64,000 nucleotides of DNA. Origin: Alkalihalobacterium chitinilyticum. Lineage in GTDB: Bacteria > Bacillota > Bacilli > Bacillales > Bacillaceae_F. Location: positions 310,001-374,000 of the forward strand of contig NZ_JAOTPO010000003.1 in assembly GCF_029028005.1 (NCBI RefSeq). Direction: 5' to 3'. The notes below the pieces were generated by a model. It did not search any database. It worked only from the letters and a program-made list of their open reading frames with translations, and was not told the DNA's origin. Positions 12,538 to 21,988 of the stretch are shown here, piece by piece. Both the position numbers and the translations under genes were made by a program. The first letter of the stretch is position 1; every line of letters begins with the position of its first letter.

Positions 12538-13838
12538 TTATTGGTTGTCTTCAAACATTGATTTTGTACCATAACTTACTTCTTTATCAGGTAAAATTAA
12601 GTGAAGAACAATCCCGATAATAGTTGCTAGCGCCATACCGGCAATTTGGATTTCATCTGAAACTTGGATGAAAGCTCCCCCAATACCGATGACAAGAATA
12701 GTTGATGAAATGATTAAGTTACGCTTTAATCCCATATTGATACCATTTTCAATTAACATACGTAAACCTGATGAAGCGATTACCCCAAAGAGTAAGATCG
12801 ATACCCCGCCCATAACTGCAGTTGGGATCGTTTGAATTAAGGCTGCGAATTTTCCAAAGAATGCAAGTGTCATTGCGAGTACTGCTGCTCCACCGATAAC
12901 GAATACACTAAACACTCGTGTAATCGCAAGTACACCAATGTTCTCTCCGTATGTTGTATTTGGAGGCCCCCCAAGGACAGATGCGATCATTGTTGCAACC
13001 CCATCTCCAAATAGAGAACGATGTAAGCCTGGCTTTTTAATAAAATTCTTTCCGACTACTTTACTAAGAACCATCTGGTCCCCAATATGTTCTGAAATCG
13101 TTACGACTGCGATTGGAACCATAATCGCGGCAATTTGCCAGTTGAAGCTTGGTGTATAAGTGACAAACGGTATGATGAAATCTGGTACTGCAAAGATTGG
13201 TGCTTCTCTTACAGGTGTTAAATCTATAACCCCCATGAAGTAGGCATAAACATATCCGCCGATTATTCCAAATAGGAAAGGAATTAGACCGAAGAACCCT
13301 TTTAGGAAGAATGCTGATAAAATGGTAATCGATAAAGTTACAATCGCTATGAAAATAAGGTACCGCTATATTCTGGTGGTTGAGAACCTGGTACATACAT
13401 GGCCATATTAATTGCCACACCTGCTAAACCTAAACCAATAACCATAATAACTGGGCCGACTACGATTGGTGGTAAGATTTTTAGCAGCCAACTTACACCG
13501 CTCGCTTTAATTAGTAACGCTACTATTCCGTAAATGATCCCCGCTAGGAAACTCCCGATCATTGCCCCTTCTGGACCGCCGATCGTCGTGGCCGCTATAA
13601 TCGGAGCGATAAACGCAAAGGATGAACCTAAGTAAGCTGGAATTTGTCCACGAGTTATTAATAAGTACGCTAGAGTACCTAATCCACTTGAAAATAATGC
13701 AACTGCAGGACTTAAATCAACTAAATATGGAACTAAGATGGTTGCACCGAACATTGCAAATAAGTGCTGAATACTAAAGGTTAACCATTTATCAAATCTT
13801 GGTACTTCTCTGATACCAATTTCTTGTTGTTGTGACAT
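12538..13838 (-). pseudogene. pyrP: Uracil permease, interrupted by a frameshift
   Basis: The uracil permease of the nucleobase-cation symporter-2 family is split between two reading frames. The N-terminal part (13838 to about 13365; starts MSQQQEIGIREVP, contains QHLFAMFGATILVPYLVD) ends prematurely after PPEYSGTLFS. The rest continues in another frame from about 13362 (YLIFIAIVTLSIT...) through GENIGVLAITRVFSVFVIGG to the stop at 12538. Total length is 1301 bases; adding one base would give an open frame of 433 residues, close to the roughly 435 of B. subtilis PyrP. The shift lies near GGTACC at 13359-13364, where there is no homopolymer. It is either a real inactivation or a single-base sequencing error. 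All else, including the PyrR attenuators on both sides, is intact. Confidence 0.85.
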
Positions 13839-13898
13839 TTTATTGTCCTCCTTTAATGATTCTCTTGTTAGTAAGCTTTGTTGAAATAGCGGATATTA

Positions 13899-14021
13899 TG
13901 AAAAAAACCTCTGCGTCCAATGTTGACGAGAGGTTGTTTACACTTTAAAAAGGACATAGTCCTTGTAAGAAGTGTAAATGGTCTCTTGTCAGCCTCACTG
14001 GACTGCTTTAAAGAGTGATTA
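13899..14021 (-). promoter_or_regulatory. PyrR-dependent attenuator before pyrP
   Basis: Between pyrR and pyrP on the minus strand, the PyrR-binding loop AGTCCAGTGAGGCTG lies at about 13989-14003. The terminator stem CCTCTCGTC/GACGCAGAGG (13908-13933) is followed by seven T. The region between can form the competing antiterminator. Position and consensus match the second attenuator of B. subtilis pyr. Confidence 0.93.
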
Positions 14022-14597
<576 letters not shown>

Positions 14598-14614
14598 CTA
14601 ACGTGAAAGCGGTC

Positions 14615-14745
14615 GTTATACAAAAAACCTCTCACCGTTTCTGATGAGAGGTTTAGTGAATGTTCAGTAAAAGGGCATACTCCACCCTGTGTTACCATTA
14701 ATCCGCTTCCTTCTCAGCCTCACGGGACTGTAGTTAAAGGATCTA
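14615..14745 (-). promoter_or_regulatory. PyrR-dependent attenuator in the pyr operon leader
   Basis: First PyrR site, upstream of pyrR. The binding loop AGTCCCGTGAGGCTG is at about 14715-14729. The terminator stem CCTCTCATC/GGTGAGAGG (14628-14651) is followed by six T (14622-14627). It lies just downstream of a good sigma-A promoter. Confidence 0.93.
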
Positions 14746-14761
14746 TATTGTTGTTATCGTT

Positions 14762-14790
14762 ATTATTCCACTATTCGACAACAAAGTCAA
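14762..14790 (-). promoter_or_regulatory. Sigma-A promoter of the pyr operon
   Basis: Minus strand: TTGACT at 14785-14790 and AATAAT at 14762-14767, separated by exactly 17 bases. It is placed directly before the first PyrR attenuator, in the gap after the rluD-type gene. Confidence 0.8.
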
Positions 14791-14831
14791 TCGGTTTTTG
14801 TAATTTAAAAATAGTTAGATACTTCTAACAA

Positions 14832-15737
14832 TTACCTTCTTAGCTCTTCAAGTAATTTTACTATCTCCTGTGGGAGTGGCGCTTCAAAAACAAGCTCTTC
14901 TTTTGTACGTGGATGTACAAATCCTAAAACAGATGCATGTAACGCTTGTCCGTCGATATCAAGAGTCTTTTTTGGTCCATATTTAGGGTCTCCAGCTAAA
15001 GGAAAACCTATATATTTCATATGAACACGGATTTGATGCGTTCTGCCTGTTTCAAGTTCACATTGAACATACGTAAAGTTTTCAAATCTTTCAAGTACCG
15101 TAAAATGAGTCACCGCATCACGTCCCTCTTCAGTAACGGCCATGCTTTGGCGGTCCTTTTTATCTCTTCCAATGGGGGCTTCAATTGTCCCAACATCATG
15201 TGCGATAACGCCGTGAGCAATTGCTTTATATATTCGCTTTGTTGTCTTCGCTTTAAGTTGTTCTACTAATGATTCATGGGCGACATCATTTTTTGCCACC
15301 ATCAATAAACCGGACGTATCCTTATCTATTCGATGTACGATTCCTGGTCTGATTACACCATTAATTCCTGATAGGTCTTTACAGTGATACATTAAACCAT
15401 TTACCAGTGTTCCTGAATAATGGCCAGGTGCAGGGTGAACTACCATTCCACGTGGTTTATTAACAACAATGACATCTTCATCTTCATAAACAATATCTAA
15501 ATTAATCGGTTCTGGTTCAACTTCAAGCAGTTCAGGTTCTGGTATTTCTAACTCTAATCTATCGTTTAATTGCACTTTATAATTTGTTTTAACAGTATCA
15601 CCATTAACGGTAACATTTCCGTCTTTAATCCATTGCTGAACTTGAGTTCTAGACCATTCTGGATTAAAGGTCGTCATTAATTTATCTATTCGTTCACTTA
15701 CCTGTTCTTCGTTGATCTTAAATTCGTATTGCTCCAT
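14832..15737 (-). CDS. rluD: RluA/RluD-family 23S rRNA pseudouridine synthase (YlyB)
   Basis: A 301-residue pseudouridine synthase. An N-terminal S4 RNA-binding domain (about residues 13-75) precedes the RluA catalytic domain with the active aspartate in VHRIDKDTSGLL and the later GRTHQIRVHM. In B. subtilis this gene is ylyB, in the same place between lspA and pyrR. Which uridines it modifies cannot be read from sequence; assignment as RluD type is by family. Its ATG overlaps the lspA stop by one base (TAATG), indicating coupling. Confidence 0.93.
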   Translation of the reverse strand: MEQYEFKINEEQVSERIDKLMTTFNPEWSRTQVQQWIKDGNVTVNGDTVKTNYKVQLNDRLELEIPEPELLEVEPEPINLDIVYEDEDVIVVNKPRGMVVHPAPGHYSGTLVNGLMYHCKDLSGINGVIRPGIVHRIDKDTSGLLMVAKNDVAHESLVEQLKAKTTKRIYKAIAHGVIAHDVGTIEAPIGRDKKDRQSMAVTEEGRDAVTHFTVLERFENFTYVQCELETGRTHQIRVHMKYIGFPLAGDPKYGPKKTLDIDGQALHASVLGFVHPRTKEELVFEAPLPQEIVKLLEELRR

Positions 15738-16207
15738 TATTTCTTCCCCTTTGCTATTCTTTCGTCGTTAATAATCTTAATGAAGATTAAAGCTACCCCA
15801 ACACAAAGAGCAGAATCAGCTACATTAAAAATAGGGAAATTGTATGTAAAGATAAAAGTATCAATAAAATCTACAACTTCACCTCGAAAAACTCGGTCGA
15901 TAAAGTTTCCAATAGCTCCACCTAAAATTAAACCTAAAGACACACCAAGTAGGATACTTTTTTTTGCTTCCTTTTGAATGTAATATACGATAAATCCTAC
16001 AACGAATACTGTTACGATGTAGAAAAACCACATCTGTCCTTGTAAAATACCAAACGCTGCCCCTTGATTACGATGAGAAGTAAAATAAAGGACGTTTTCA
16101 ATTAATGGAATACGTTCGCCTATTTCCATCGAATGTACGACAATCCATTTTGTCCATTGATCAAACAAAATAATGATTACTGCAATAACATAATATAACC
16201 AAATCAA
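15737..16207 (-). CDS. lspA: Prolipoprotein signal peptidase (signal peptidase II)
   Basis: Aspartic membrane protease that removes signal peptides from lipidated prolipoproteins. It has four membrane segments, the conserved DQWTKW near the N-terminus, and the catalytic aspartates in GNFIDR and FNVADSAL. I place the start at the TTG at 16207, 8 bases after GGAGG, giving 156 residues, close to the 154 of B. subtilis. An ATG at 16213 lies only 2 bases after GGAGG, and ATGs at 16222 and 16234 have no ribosome site. Confidence 0.93.
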   Translation of the reverse strand: MIWLYYVIAVIIILFDQWTKWIVVHSMEIGERIPLIENVLYFTSHRNQGAAFGILQGQMWFFYIVTVFVVGFIVYYIQKEAKKSILLGVSLGLILGGAIGNFIDRVFRGEVVDFIDTFIFTYNFPIFNVADSALCVGVALIFIKIINDERIAKGKK

Positions 16208-16242
16208 AGTCATTTCCTCCATCTCATTATGCATACGTTAGC

Positions 16243-16271
16243 ATTTTAGCATAAAATGATGAAAGTGTCTT
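16243..16271 (-). promoter_or_regulatory. Candidate sigma-A promoter for lspA-rluD
   Basis: Minus strand: AAGACA (16266-16271), a 17-base spacer ending in TGC, and TAAAAT (16243-16248), so an extended -10 (TGCTAAAAT). It lies 36 bases before the proposed lspA start. Confidence 0.6.
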
Positions 16272-16331
16272 TTTTTACTTATTTTTACCCCTGCGCTTAT
16301 ATAGTTTAACCACAATTAGTTAGACTGACTC

Positions 16332-16360
16332 ACAAGTGTCAGGGACTATCTGACACTTGT
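16332..16360. repeat. 29-bp palindrome between ylyA-like gene and lspA
   Basis: ACAAGTGTCAG and CTGACACTTGT form a perfect 11-bp stem around a 7-base loop. It lies 27 bases after the stop codon of the DksA-like gene but neither strand has a T-run after it, so it is not a standard terminator. Palindromes built on GTGTCAG occur, as far as I remember, in intergenic regions of several Bacillus relatives; copy number here is one. Confidence 0.6.
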
Positions 16361-16387
16361 ACATATAAAGAGCCAGCTTGGATTAGT

Positions 16388-17038
16388 TTATTTTTCGTTC
16401 AAATATTGATCGTAATGGATATTTCTTTGGAAATCGACAGAGTCATCTCCTTGATAACCATAAATATCAGTTGAAGCAAAAGCTTCCAATTCTTCCACGT
16501 AACCAACCAACTCTCCGGTACGGTCTAGTGAAGAATCTTCAAAGACCATACTATTTTCGTTAAAAGAAGCGACCGATTGATAAGCATCTTCAGCGTCAAA
16601 TTCTGTTTCATCATCACGGTTGTCAAAATTATATTCATCAAAGTTTCCTAAGACTGCTTCTTCTACTGGGCGATGATTAGCTAATAGACCTTTTGAGTGC
16701 TCAACGACAGTTCGTGCAGTCGGGTTGGCCTGCAGGCGGTCATATGGAATTTGCTTTCCTGTCACTTCACAAACTCCATATGAGCCATTTTGCATTTTAT
16801 TTAACGCATAGTCGACATCTTCCAGTTCTTTTTGTAACTTTTCGTAGATGGCAATGTCCTTTTCGCGTTCATATAAGTCAGTAGCAGTATCAGCTGGGTG
16901 ATTATCATATTGTGACAACTCTCCTGTTGAAAAGCTTGAAGTAACTGCTAACCCATAGCGGTCGGCTTCTTTAATACGTTCTTCTATGCTTGCTTTCCGC
17001 TGCTCAAGTTCCCGTTTTAAATCATCATATTGTCGCAT
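16388..17038 (-). CDS. ylyA: DksA/TraR-type protein, YlyA/YteA-like
   Basis: A 216-residue acidic protein with an N-terminal coiled coil (about residues 3-27) and a second helical segment (70-95), then NGSYGVCEVTGKQIPYDRLQ at the place of the DksA/TraR zinc finger. Only one cysteine remains there, so zinc is probably not bound, as in the YteA/YlyA sporulation branch. The C-terminal third is rich in Asp, Glu and Asn. In B. subtilis ylyA sits between ileS and lspA exactly as here and influences RNA polymerase during sporulation. Its ATG has AAAGGGGGAG upstream. The exact role in this organism is inferred by position. Confidence 0.8.
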   Translation of the reverse strand: MRQYDDLKRELEQRKASIEERIKEADRYGLAVTSSFSTGELSQYDNHPADTATDLYEREKDIAIYEKLQKELEDVDYALNKMQNGSYGVCEVTGKQIPYDRLQANPTARTVVEHSKGLLANHRPVEEAVLGNFDEYNFDNRDDETEFDAEDAYQSVASFNENSMVFEDSSLDRTGELVGYVEELEAFASTDIYGYQGDDSVDFQRNIHYDQYLNEK

Positions 17039-17140
17039 TCTTCTCCCCCTTTTTGTACAGTCTCTAAATGATGAACTTGTACACCATTAGTGTGACCGAA
17101 ATGATTTTTGTTAGCCGAAACAACATTTGTAATGTATGAC

Positions 17141-17178
17141 AAAAAAAGAAGAGGTTATCCATATACAGAATAACCTCT
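17141..17178 (-). terminator. Terminator after ileS
   Basis: Minus strand: GAGGTTATTCTG and GGATAACCTC form a stem (17151-17177) followed by TTCTTTTTTT. It lies 10 bases past the ileS stop codon and separates it from the DksA-like gene. Confidence 0.85.
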
Positions 17179-17187
17179 CCTTGAAAA

Positions 17188-19950
17188 TTAACCACTATAG
17201 TTTTCAGTAACAATGGTTGCACAAGAAGTACACAATGTCGGATGAGTTTCATTTTGTCCTACTGTTTTAGAAACGACCCAACAACGTTCGCACGTTTCAC
17301 CTTCTGCTTTTTCAACAACGATTGCTAAATCATCATATACATCAGCATGTTCTGGAGCCGTTGCTTTTTCGCCGCCAACCACTGCTTGCGATACGATAAA
17401 TAATTTTTGTAAATCTACATTTTCAAACGTCTGCATTAACTCTTGTGAAGGATATAATACAATTTGTGCAGTTAGAGATTTACCAATTTTCTTCTCATTT
17501 CTGGCATTTTCAAGTGCTTTTAATACATCATTACGAACATTCATAATTCGATCCCATTTTTGCACAAGCTCAGCAACATTCGTAAAGGTTTCAGCTTTAG
17601 GCATATCCGTTAATTGAACACTTTCACCTTCAGCTCCTGGAATATGAGGCCAAACTTCATCAGCTGTATGGGATAAGATTGGTGAAACAAGTTTTGCAAG
17701 TGCTACAACTGTCTCATACATTACTGTTTGAATTGAACGACGAGCATGACTATCAGGCGCATCAATATATAATGTATCTTTGGCAACATCCATATAGAAA
17801 GAACTTAGCTCTACTGTACAGAAATTATTTAATGCATGATATACATTAGAGAATTGATACTGTTCATAACCTTTAGTAACTTTGTTAATTACATCATGTA
17901 ATTTAACAAGCATATACTTATCTAATTCTGGTAAGTCTTCAACAGCTACAGCGTCCGTAGCAGGATCAAATCCATTTAAATTTCCTAAAAGGAAACGGAA
18001 TGTGTTTCTAATTTTACGATATACTTCAGAAACTTGTTTTAAAATATTATCCGAAACACGTACATCGGCTTGATAATCAACCGAAGCTACCCATAAACGA
18101 AGAATATCTGCACCTAATTGCTTCATAACATCATTAGGAACAACAACATTTCCTAGAGATTTACTCATTTTACGACCTTCACCATCAAGAGCAAAACCAT
18201 GACTTAATACACCCTTGTAAGGAGCTTTACCTGAAACAGCAACACTCGTTGATAACGACGAGTTAAACCAGCCACGATATTGGTCTGACCCTTCCAGGTA
18301 TAAGTCTGCAGGGCGTTGTAGGTCATCTCGCTCGACAAGAACGGCTTGGTGCGATGAACCCGAGTCAAACCACACATCCATAATATCCATTTCACGCGTG
18401 AATGTCCCATTTGGACTATGAGATGAAGTAAAGCCTTCAGGTAGAAGTTGTTGCGTCTCCCATTCAAACCAAATATTTGAACCATGCTCTCTAAATAATT
18501 GAGAAACATGATCGATAGTCTCATCAGTAATGATAGGCTCTCCATCTTCACCGTAGAAAATCGGAATTGGTACACCCCATGCACGTTGACGTGAAATACA
18601 CCAATCTCCACGATCTCGTACCATATTATAAAGACGGGTTTCTCCCCAAGATGGAATCCACTCTACTTCATTAATGGCTTGAAGTAATTCTTCTCTAAAA
18701 TCTTTAATTGAAGCAAACCATTGTGCAGTCGCTCTAAAGATGACAGGTTTTTTCGTTCTCCAATCATGCGGATACGAGTGAGTGATAAAAGAAAGCTTTA
18801 AAAGAGCTCCTACTTCAGTTAATTTTTCAGTGATTGGTTTATTCGCTTCGTCATAAAATAACCCTTCAAACCCTTCAGCTTCTTTCGTCATTACACCTTT
18901 ATCATCAACTGGACATAAAACGTCTAAATTGTATTTCTGCCCGACGATATAATCATCTTCCCCATGCCCTGGTGCAGTATGTACGCAACCTGTACCTGCA
19001 TCAAGAGTTACATGGTCACCACACATTACTAGTGATTGACGGTCATAAATAGGGTGTTTAGCAATGACATGTTCTAATTGCTCACCTTTAAATGTTTTTA
19101 CAATGCTGTGAGTTTCCCATTCTAATTCAGTTACTAGTGTTTCTAACAGGCCTGAAGCAACAACAAACTTATCGTTTTCAACTTGAACAACACTATATTC
19201 AAGATCAGGGTGTACCGTAATCCCTAGGTTAGCCGGAATCGTCCAAGGAGTTGTTGTCCAGATTACAATTTTCTCATCTCCATCTAATACACCTTTTCCG
19301 TCTGTTACTGGAAAAGCAACGTAAATCGAAGGAGAACGTTTGTCATGATATTCAATTTCCGCCTCTGCAAGAGCTGACTCAGAAGATGGCGACCAATAAA
19401 CAGGCTTTAATCCTTTATAAATATAACCTTTTTTCGCCATATCGCCGAAAACTTTGATTTGTTGTGCTTCATATTCTTTGTTTAACGTAATGTATGGATT
19501 TTCCCAGTCTCCACGAACACCTAAACGTTTAAATTGCTCGCGTTGACGATCCACTTGCTCAAGAGCATATTCTTCACAAAGCTTTCTAAAATCTGCAACG
19601 CTCATTTCTTTACGCTTTACTTTTTTATTTTTTGTAAGTGCGGTCTCAATTGGAAGTCCATGCGTATCCCAGCCTGGAACGTACGGTGCATGATAACCAC
19701 TCATTGATTTAAAACGGACAATAATATCCTTTAATACTTTATTTAAAGCGTGCCCCATATGAATGTCACCATTGGCATACGGTGGTCCATCATGAAGGAC
19801 AAATAACGGGCGTCCTTCTGTACGTTGTTGAACTTTTTGGTAAATATTCATTTCTTCCCAATTTTTTTGCATTTCTGGTTCGCGATTTGGTAAGTTTCCA
19901 CGCATCGGAAACTCTGTTTTTGGCATCAATAAAGTGTCTTTATATTCCAT
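17188..19950 (-). CDS. ileS: Isoleucyl-tRNA synthetase
   Basis: Class Ia synthetase of 920 residues, matching the roughly 921 of B. subtilis. The HIGH motif appears as GDIHMGHAL near residue 60 and KMSKS as [10 protein letters not shown] near residue 597. The CP1 editing domain has [13 protein letters not shown]. The C-terminal zinc finger has CERCW and CTSC, so it is the eubacterial type rather than the mupirocin-resistant one. AGGAGG precedes the ATG. Expression is controlled by the T-box upstream; an additional 300-base repeat array lies between that leader and the start codon. Confidence 0.97.
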   Translation of the reverse strand: MEYKDTLLMPKTEFPMRGNLPNREPEMQKNWEEMNIYQKVQQRTEGRPLFVLHDGPPYANGDIHMGHALNKVLKDIIVRFKSMSGYHAPYVPGWDTHGLPIETALTKNKKVKRKEMSVADFRKLCEEYALEQVDRQREQFKRLGVRGDWENPYITLNKEYEAQQIKVFGDMAKKGYIYKGLKPVYWSPSSESALAEAEIEYHDKRSPSIYVAFPVTDGKGVLDGDEKIVIWTTTPWTIPANLGITVHPDLEYSVVQVENDKFVVASGLLETLVTELEWETHSIVKTFKGEQLEHVIAKHPIYDRQSLVMCGDHVTLDAGTGCVHTAPGHGEDDYIVGQKYNLDVLCPVDDKGVMTKEAEGFEGLFYDEANKPITEKLTEVGALLKLSFITHSYPHDWRTKKPVIFRATAQWFASIKDFREELLQAINEVEWIPSWGETRLYNMVRDRGDWCISRQRAWGVPIPIFYGEDGEPIITDETIDHVSQLFREHGSNIWFEWETQQLLPEGFTSSHSPNGTFTREMDIMDVWFDSGSSHQAVLVERDDLQRPADLYLEGSDQYRGWFNSSLSTSVAVSGKAPYKGVLSHGFALDGEGRKMSKSLGNVVVPNDVMKQLGADILRLWVASVDYQADVRVSDNILKQVSEVYRKIRNTFRFLLGNLNGFDPATDAVAVEDLPELDKYMLVKLHDVINKVTKGYEQYQFSNVYHALNNFCTVELSSFYMDVAKDTLYIDAPDSHARRSIQTVMYETVVALAKLVSPILSHTADEVWPHIPGAEGESVQLTDMPKAETFTNVAELVQKWDRIMNVRNDVLKALENARNEKKIGKSLTAQIVLYPSQELMQTFENVDLQKLFIVSQAVVGGEKATAPEHADVYDDLAIVVEKAEGETCERCWVVSKTVGQNETHPTLCTSCATIVTENYSG

Positions 19951-19979
19951 TCTTGTTCCTCCTAGTTAATATGTAAAAA

Positions 19980-20101
19980 GAAAAGCGAAAGACGCCTGCT
20001 TATCGGCGACAAGCGCTGGAGGGCCAGCAATAAGTGACCCGCCTTTTGGTCACATTTGATGGACCGAAGCGACCTCGAGCCGATGGCGTCTGCAGCTAGA
20101 C
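19980..20101 (+). repeat. Structured repeat in ileS leader, copy 2
   Basis: A 122-base element, GAAAAGCGAAAGACGCC at the left and GGCGTCTGCAGCTAGAC at the right. The ends pair as AGACGCC/GGCGTCT, continued by ATCGGC/GCCGAT across a 5-base bulge. Internal hairpins are GCTGG-AGGG-CCAGC and GTGACC-CGCCTTTT-GGTCAC. It is 117/122 identical to the next copy, which starts 127 bases further on. It lies opposite to the sense of ileS. Confidence 0.9.
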
Positions 20102-20106
20102 AAAAA

Positions 20107-20228
20107 GAAAAGCGGAAGACGTCTGTTTATCGGCGACAAGCGCTGGAGGGCCAGCAATAGGTGACCCGCCTTTTGGTCACATTTGATGGACCGAAGCGAC
20201 CTCGAGCCGATGACGTCTGCAGCTAGAC
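20107..20228 (+). repeat. Structured repeat in ileS leader, copy 3
   Basis: Second tandem unit of 122 bases. Five differences from the previous copy; two of them are the two sides of one base pair in the terminal stem (AGACGTC/GACGTCT here against AGACGCC/GGCGTCT there), so pairing is preserved. The internal hairpins and CTGCAGCTAGAC end are unchanged. Confidence 0.9.
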
Positions 20229-20233
20229 AAAAC

Positions 20234-20285
20234 GAAAAGCGGAAGCGTCCGGTTAGCGACGTAGGGACTATGACCTCCCAAACAA
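20234..20285 (+). repeat. Truncated structured repeat, copy 4
   Basis: Starts with GAAAAGCGGAAGCGTCC after a 5-base spacer like that between copies 2 and 3, then diverges. No matching right end (GGACGCT, CTGCAGCTAGAC) follows before the T-box terminator. It looks like the left part of another member of the family. The right boundary given is approximate. Confidence 0.6.
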
Positions 20286-20314
20286 ATGAAGAGAATCATC
20301 CTCAATCCAGACAA

Positions 20315-20585
20315 CAAAAAAAACCTTCTCGTCTTATAGGGACGAGAAGGTTACCCGTGGTACCACCCTACTAAATAACAGCAAAATACATTGCTATTAT
20401 TCACTCTCATTCGTATCGGGAATAAACCGCTATAGCCTACTAGAACTTAACTTTCGGTATAGAACTCAAGGGTGATTTTCCCATTATCCTTCATATCAGG
20501 CTTCCACCACCCCTGATTCGCTATTATGAAGCATGATAAAGGTACTTTCCCTATCATAGTTATTAACTCTTTTCAATTTGAGAGG
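20315..20585 (-). promoter_or_regulatory. T-box leader controlling ileS
   Basis: Minus-strand tRNA-sensing leader. The T-box sequence AGGGTGGTACCACGGG is at 20354-20369. Next is the terminator AACCTTCTCGTC/GACGAGAAGGTT (20322-20352) with eight T. A candidate isoleucine specifier codon AUC (bases 20475-20477) occurs in the context GAAAATCACC, on the 3' side of the long stem I region. Uncharged tRNA-Ile should pair with specifier and T-box to prevent termination. The leader is separated from ileS by the repeat array. Confidence 0.95.
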
Positions 20586-20586
20586 T

Positions 20587-20616
20587 ATTATAATACATTA
20601 TTATTATCTGTGTCAA
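20587..20616 (-). promoter_or_regulatory. Sigma-A promoter of ileS T-box transcript
   Basis: Minus strand: TTGACA (20611-20616) and TATAAT (20587-20592) with an 18-base spacer, both perfect hexamers, placed right after the divIVA stop codon. Confidence 0.85.
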
Positions 20617-20622
20617 GAAACG

Positions 20623-21117
20623 TTACTCAACAGTTTCTTTGTCTAACGATTCATTAACCTTTGTAATTTCATCCCAATCATCTGTTTGAAGCATTTCTAA
20701 TTGTGCTTCAACTAACATTTTGAAACGCATACGATAAACAGAGGCTTGTTTCTTTAACTCTTCAATCTCCATCATAACTTTTCTTGATTTCGTTAATGCG
20801 TCGTTAATGATACGATCAGCATTTTTCTCTGCTTCCTTCACAATCAGTTGTGCTTCTTTCTGAGCACTACGACGAACCTCTTCTGCAGACTCTTGAGCGA
20901 CTAAAATTGATTTATTTAATGTCTCTTCAATTTTATTATAATGCTCTAACTTTCCATCAAGGTCCTGTACTCGTTCAAACATTTCCTTTTTTTCCCGTAG
21001 TACAGCTTCATAATCTTTTATGATTTGGTCAAGAAACTCATTAACCTCATCCTCATCGTAACCACGAAATCCGCGAGTGAACTCTTTATTATGAATATCA
21101 AGCGGTGTCAAAGGCAC
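20623..21117 (-). CDS. divIVA: Cell-division initiation protein DivIVA
   Basis: Curvature-sensing coiled-coil protein that collects at poles and septa and places Min and sporulation factors. The 164 residues equal the B. subtilis length. The lipid-binding head has the conserved FRGYDEDEVNEFLDQ; long coiled coils follow, with EETLNKSILVAQE in the middle. The GTG at 21117 is chosen: GGAGG is 8 bases upstream and the product begins (M)PLTPLDIHNK as in the family. An upstream in-frame TTG would place the ribosome site inside the gene. Confidence 0.96.
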   Translation of the reverse strand: MPLTPLDIHNKEFTRGFRGYDEDEVNEFLDQIIKDYEAVLREKKEMFERVQDLDGKLEHYNKIEETLNKSILVAQESAEEVRRSAQKEAQLIVKEAEKNADRIINDALTKSRKVMMEIEELKKQASVYRMRFKMLVEAQLEMLQTDDWDEITKVNESLDKETVE

Positions 21118-21200
21118 GAAATCCACCTCCAAATCTTGTCGTTAAATTCTTAGTTATATTCGACAGAAAAAGAGCATTTCCTTCTTTTTCTATTATTAAA

Positions 21201-21974
21201 TTATTTTTTTCTTCCAAACAATATACGAATTTTCCCTTTTTTTGTAGAACCGGCCATGGATATTAACTTACTTCTTCCAAACCCTCTTACAGAGAGGTAA
21301 TCGCCTTCTTGTACTTGAAATGAAGCATCTTCAATCGTCTTCCAATTAACCTTAACCAATCCTCTTTCAATATATAGTGAAGATTTAGTCCTTGATATGT
21401 TGTACATTCCTGACAGTAATGTATCTAAGCGCAAGGAAGAAATGGTTGTAGATTCTTCTGTCCATTCCTCATTGGTTTGTACGATATCTTCATTATTTAT
21501 TGGTACAATTTTAACTTTAGCTTGTCCAACTTTTTGTAAATTTAATTCAAGAAAACTAGTAACTTCACTAGCTGCGATTATTTGAATTCCTTCATCCTGA
21601 ATTATGATATCACCAAATTTTTCACGCTTTAACCCTAAACCCATCAGTGAACCCAACACGTCTCTATGTTCTAAAGTTATAAACTTTCTAGGGTAACGTA
21701 ACTCAAAAGCTTGAACTTGAAAATCACTCATTGAAAGCTCAAAAAAGGTCGGGGAAAGCAATGCACGTTTTCGTTCGGTATAAGAAGTGCCTCCCCAAAA
21801 GGAGAGGCTTATTTCCTCATCTTTACCTATAATTGCTTTTATAATGTCTTGTTGTCTTGGGTCAAGAAAGTCAGTAAGTTTGTAGGTATATTGAACAGTC
21901 ACTTCCTGTTTCCAGTCCAATACTTGATCTACAAATGATCGTTCTTCATTTCTAAAATGTTGATAAATACTCAT
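21201..21974 (-). CDS. ylmH: S4-domain RNA-binding protein YlmH
   Basis: A 257-residue protein of the YlmH family, with an N-terminal RRM-like region and a C-terminal S4 domain starting around residue 182 (RLDTLLSGMYNISRTKSS). In Bacillus and Streptococcus the family is linked to division and to ribosome-associated quality control. The ATG is immediately preceded by AAGAAGG with almost no spacing, so initiation may be weak or coupled to ylmG, which ends 15 bases earlier. Confidence 0.93.
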   Translation of the reverse strand: MSIYQHFRNEERSFVDQVLDWKQEVTVQYTYKLTDFLDPRQQDIIKAIIGKDEEISLSFWGGTSYTERKRALLSPTFFELSMSDFQVQAFELRYPRKFITLEHRDVLGSLMGLGLKREKFGDIIIQDEGIQIIAASEVTSFLELNLQKVGQAKVKIVPINNEDIVQTNEEWTEESTTISSLRLDTLLSGMYNISRTKSSLYIERGLVKVNWKTIEDASFQVQEGDYLSVRGFGRSKLISMAGSTKKGKIRILFGRKK

Positions 21975-21988
21975 CCTTCTTTACACCA

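Noticed and set aside
13064-13420. Minus-strand 118-codon frame bridging the pyrP frameshift
   Set aside because: It is the third frame of pyrP and gives a Cys-, Ser- and Arg-rich product unlike any permease; both real halves are in the other two frames.
16332-16360. Perfect 11-bp palindrome considered as a terminator after the DksA-like gene
   Set aside because: Neither strand has a T-run after the stem; kept only as a palindromic repeat.
20183-20374. Open frame across the ileS leader repeats and T-box
   Set aside because: It reads through two repeat units and the T-box terminator in antisense, has no ribosome-binding site and no protein-like composition.
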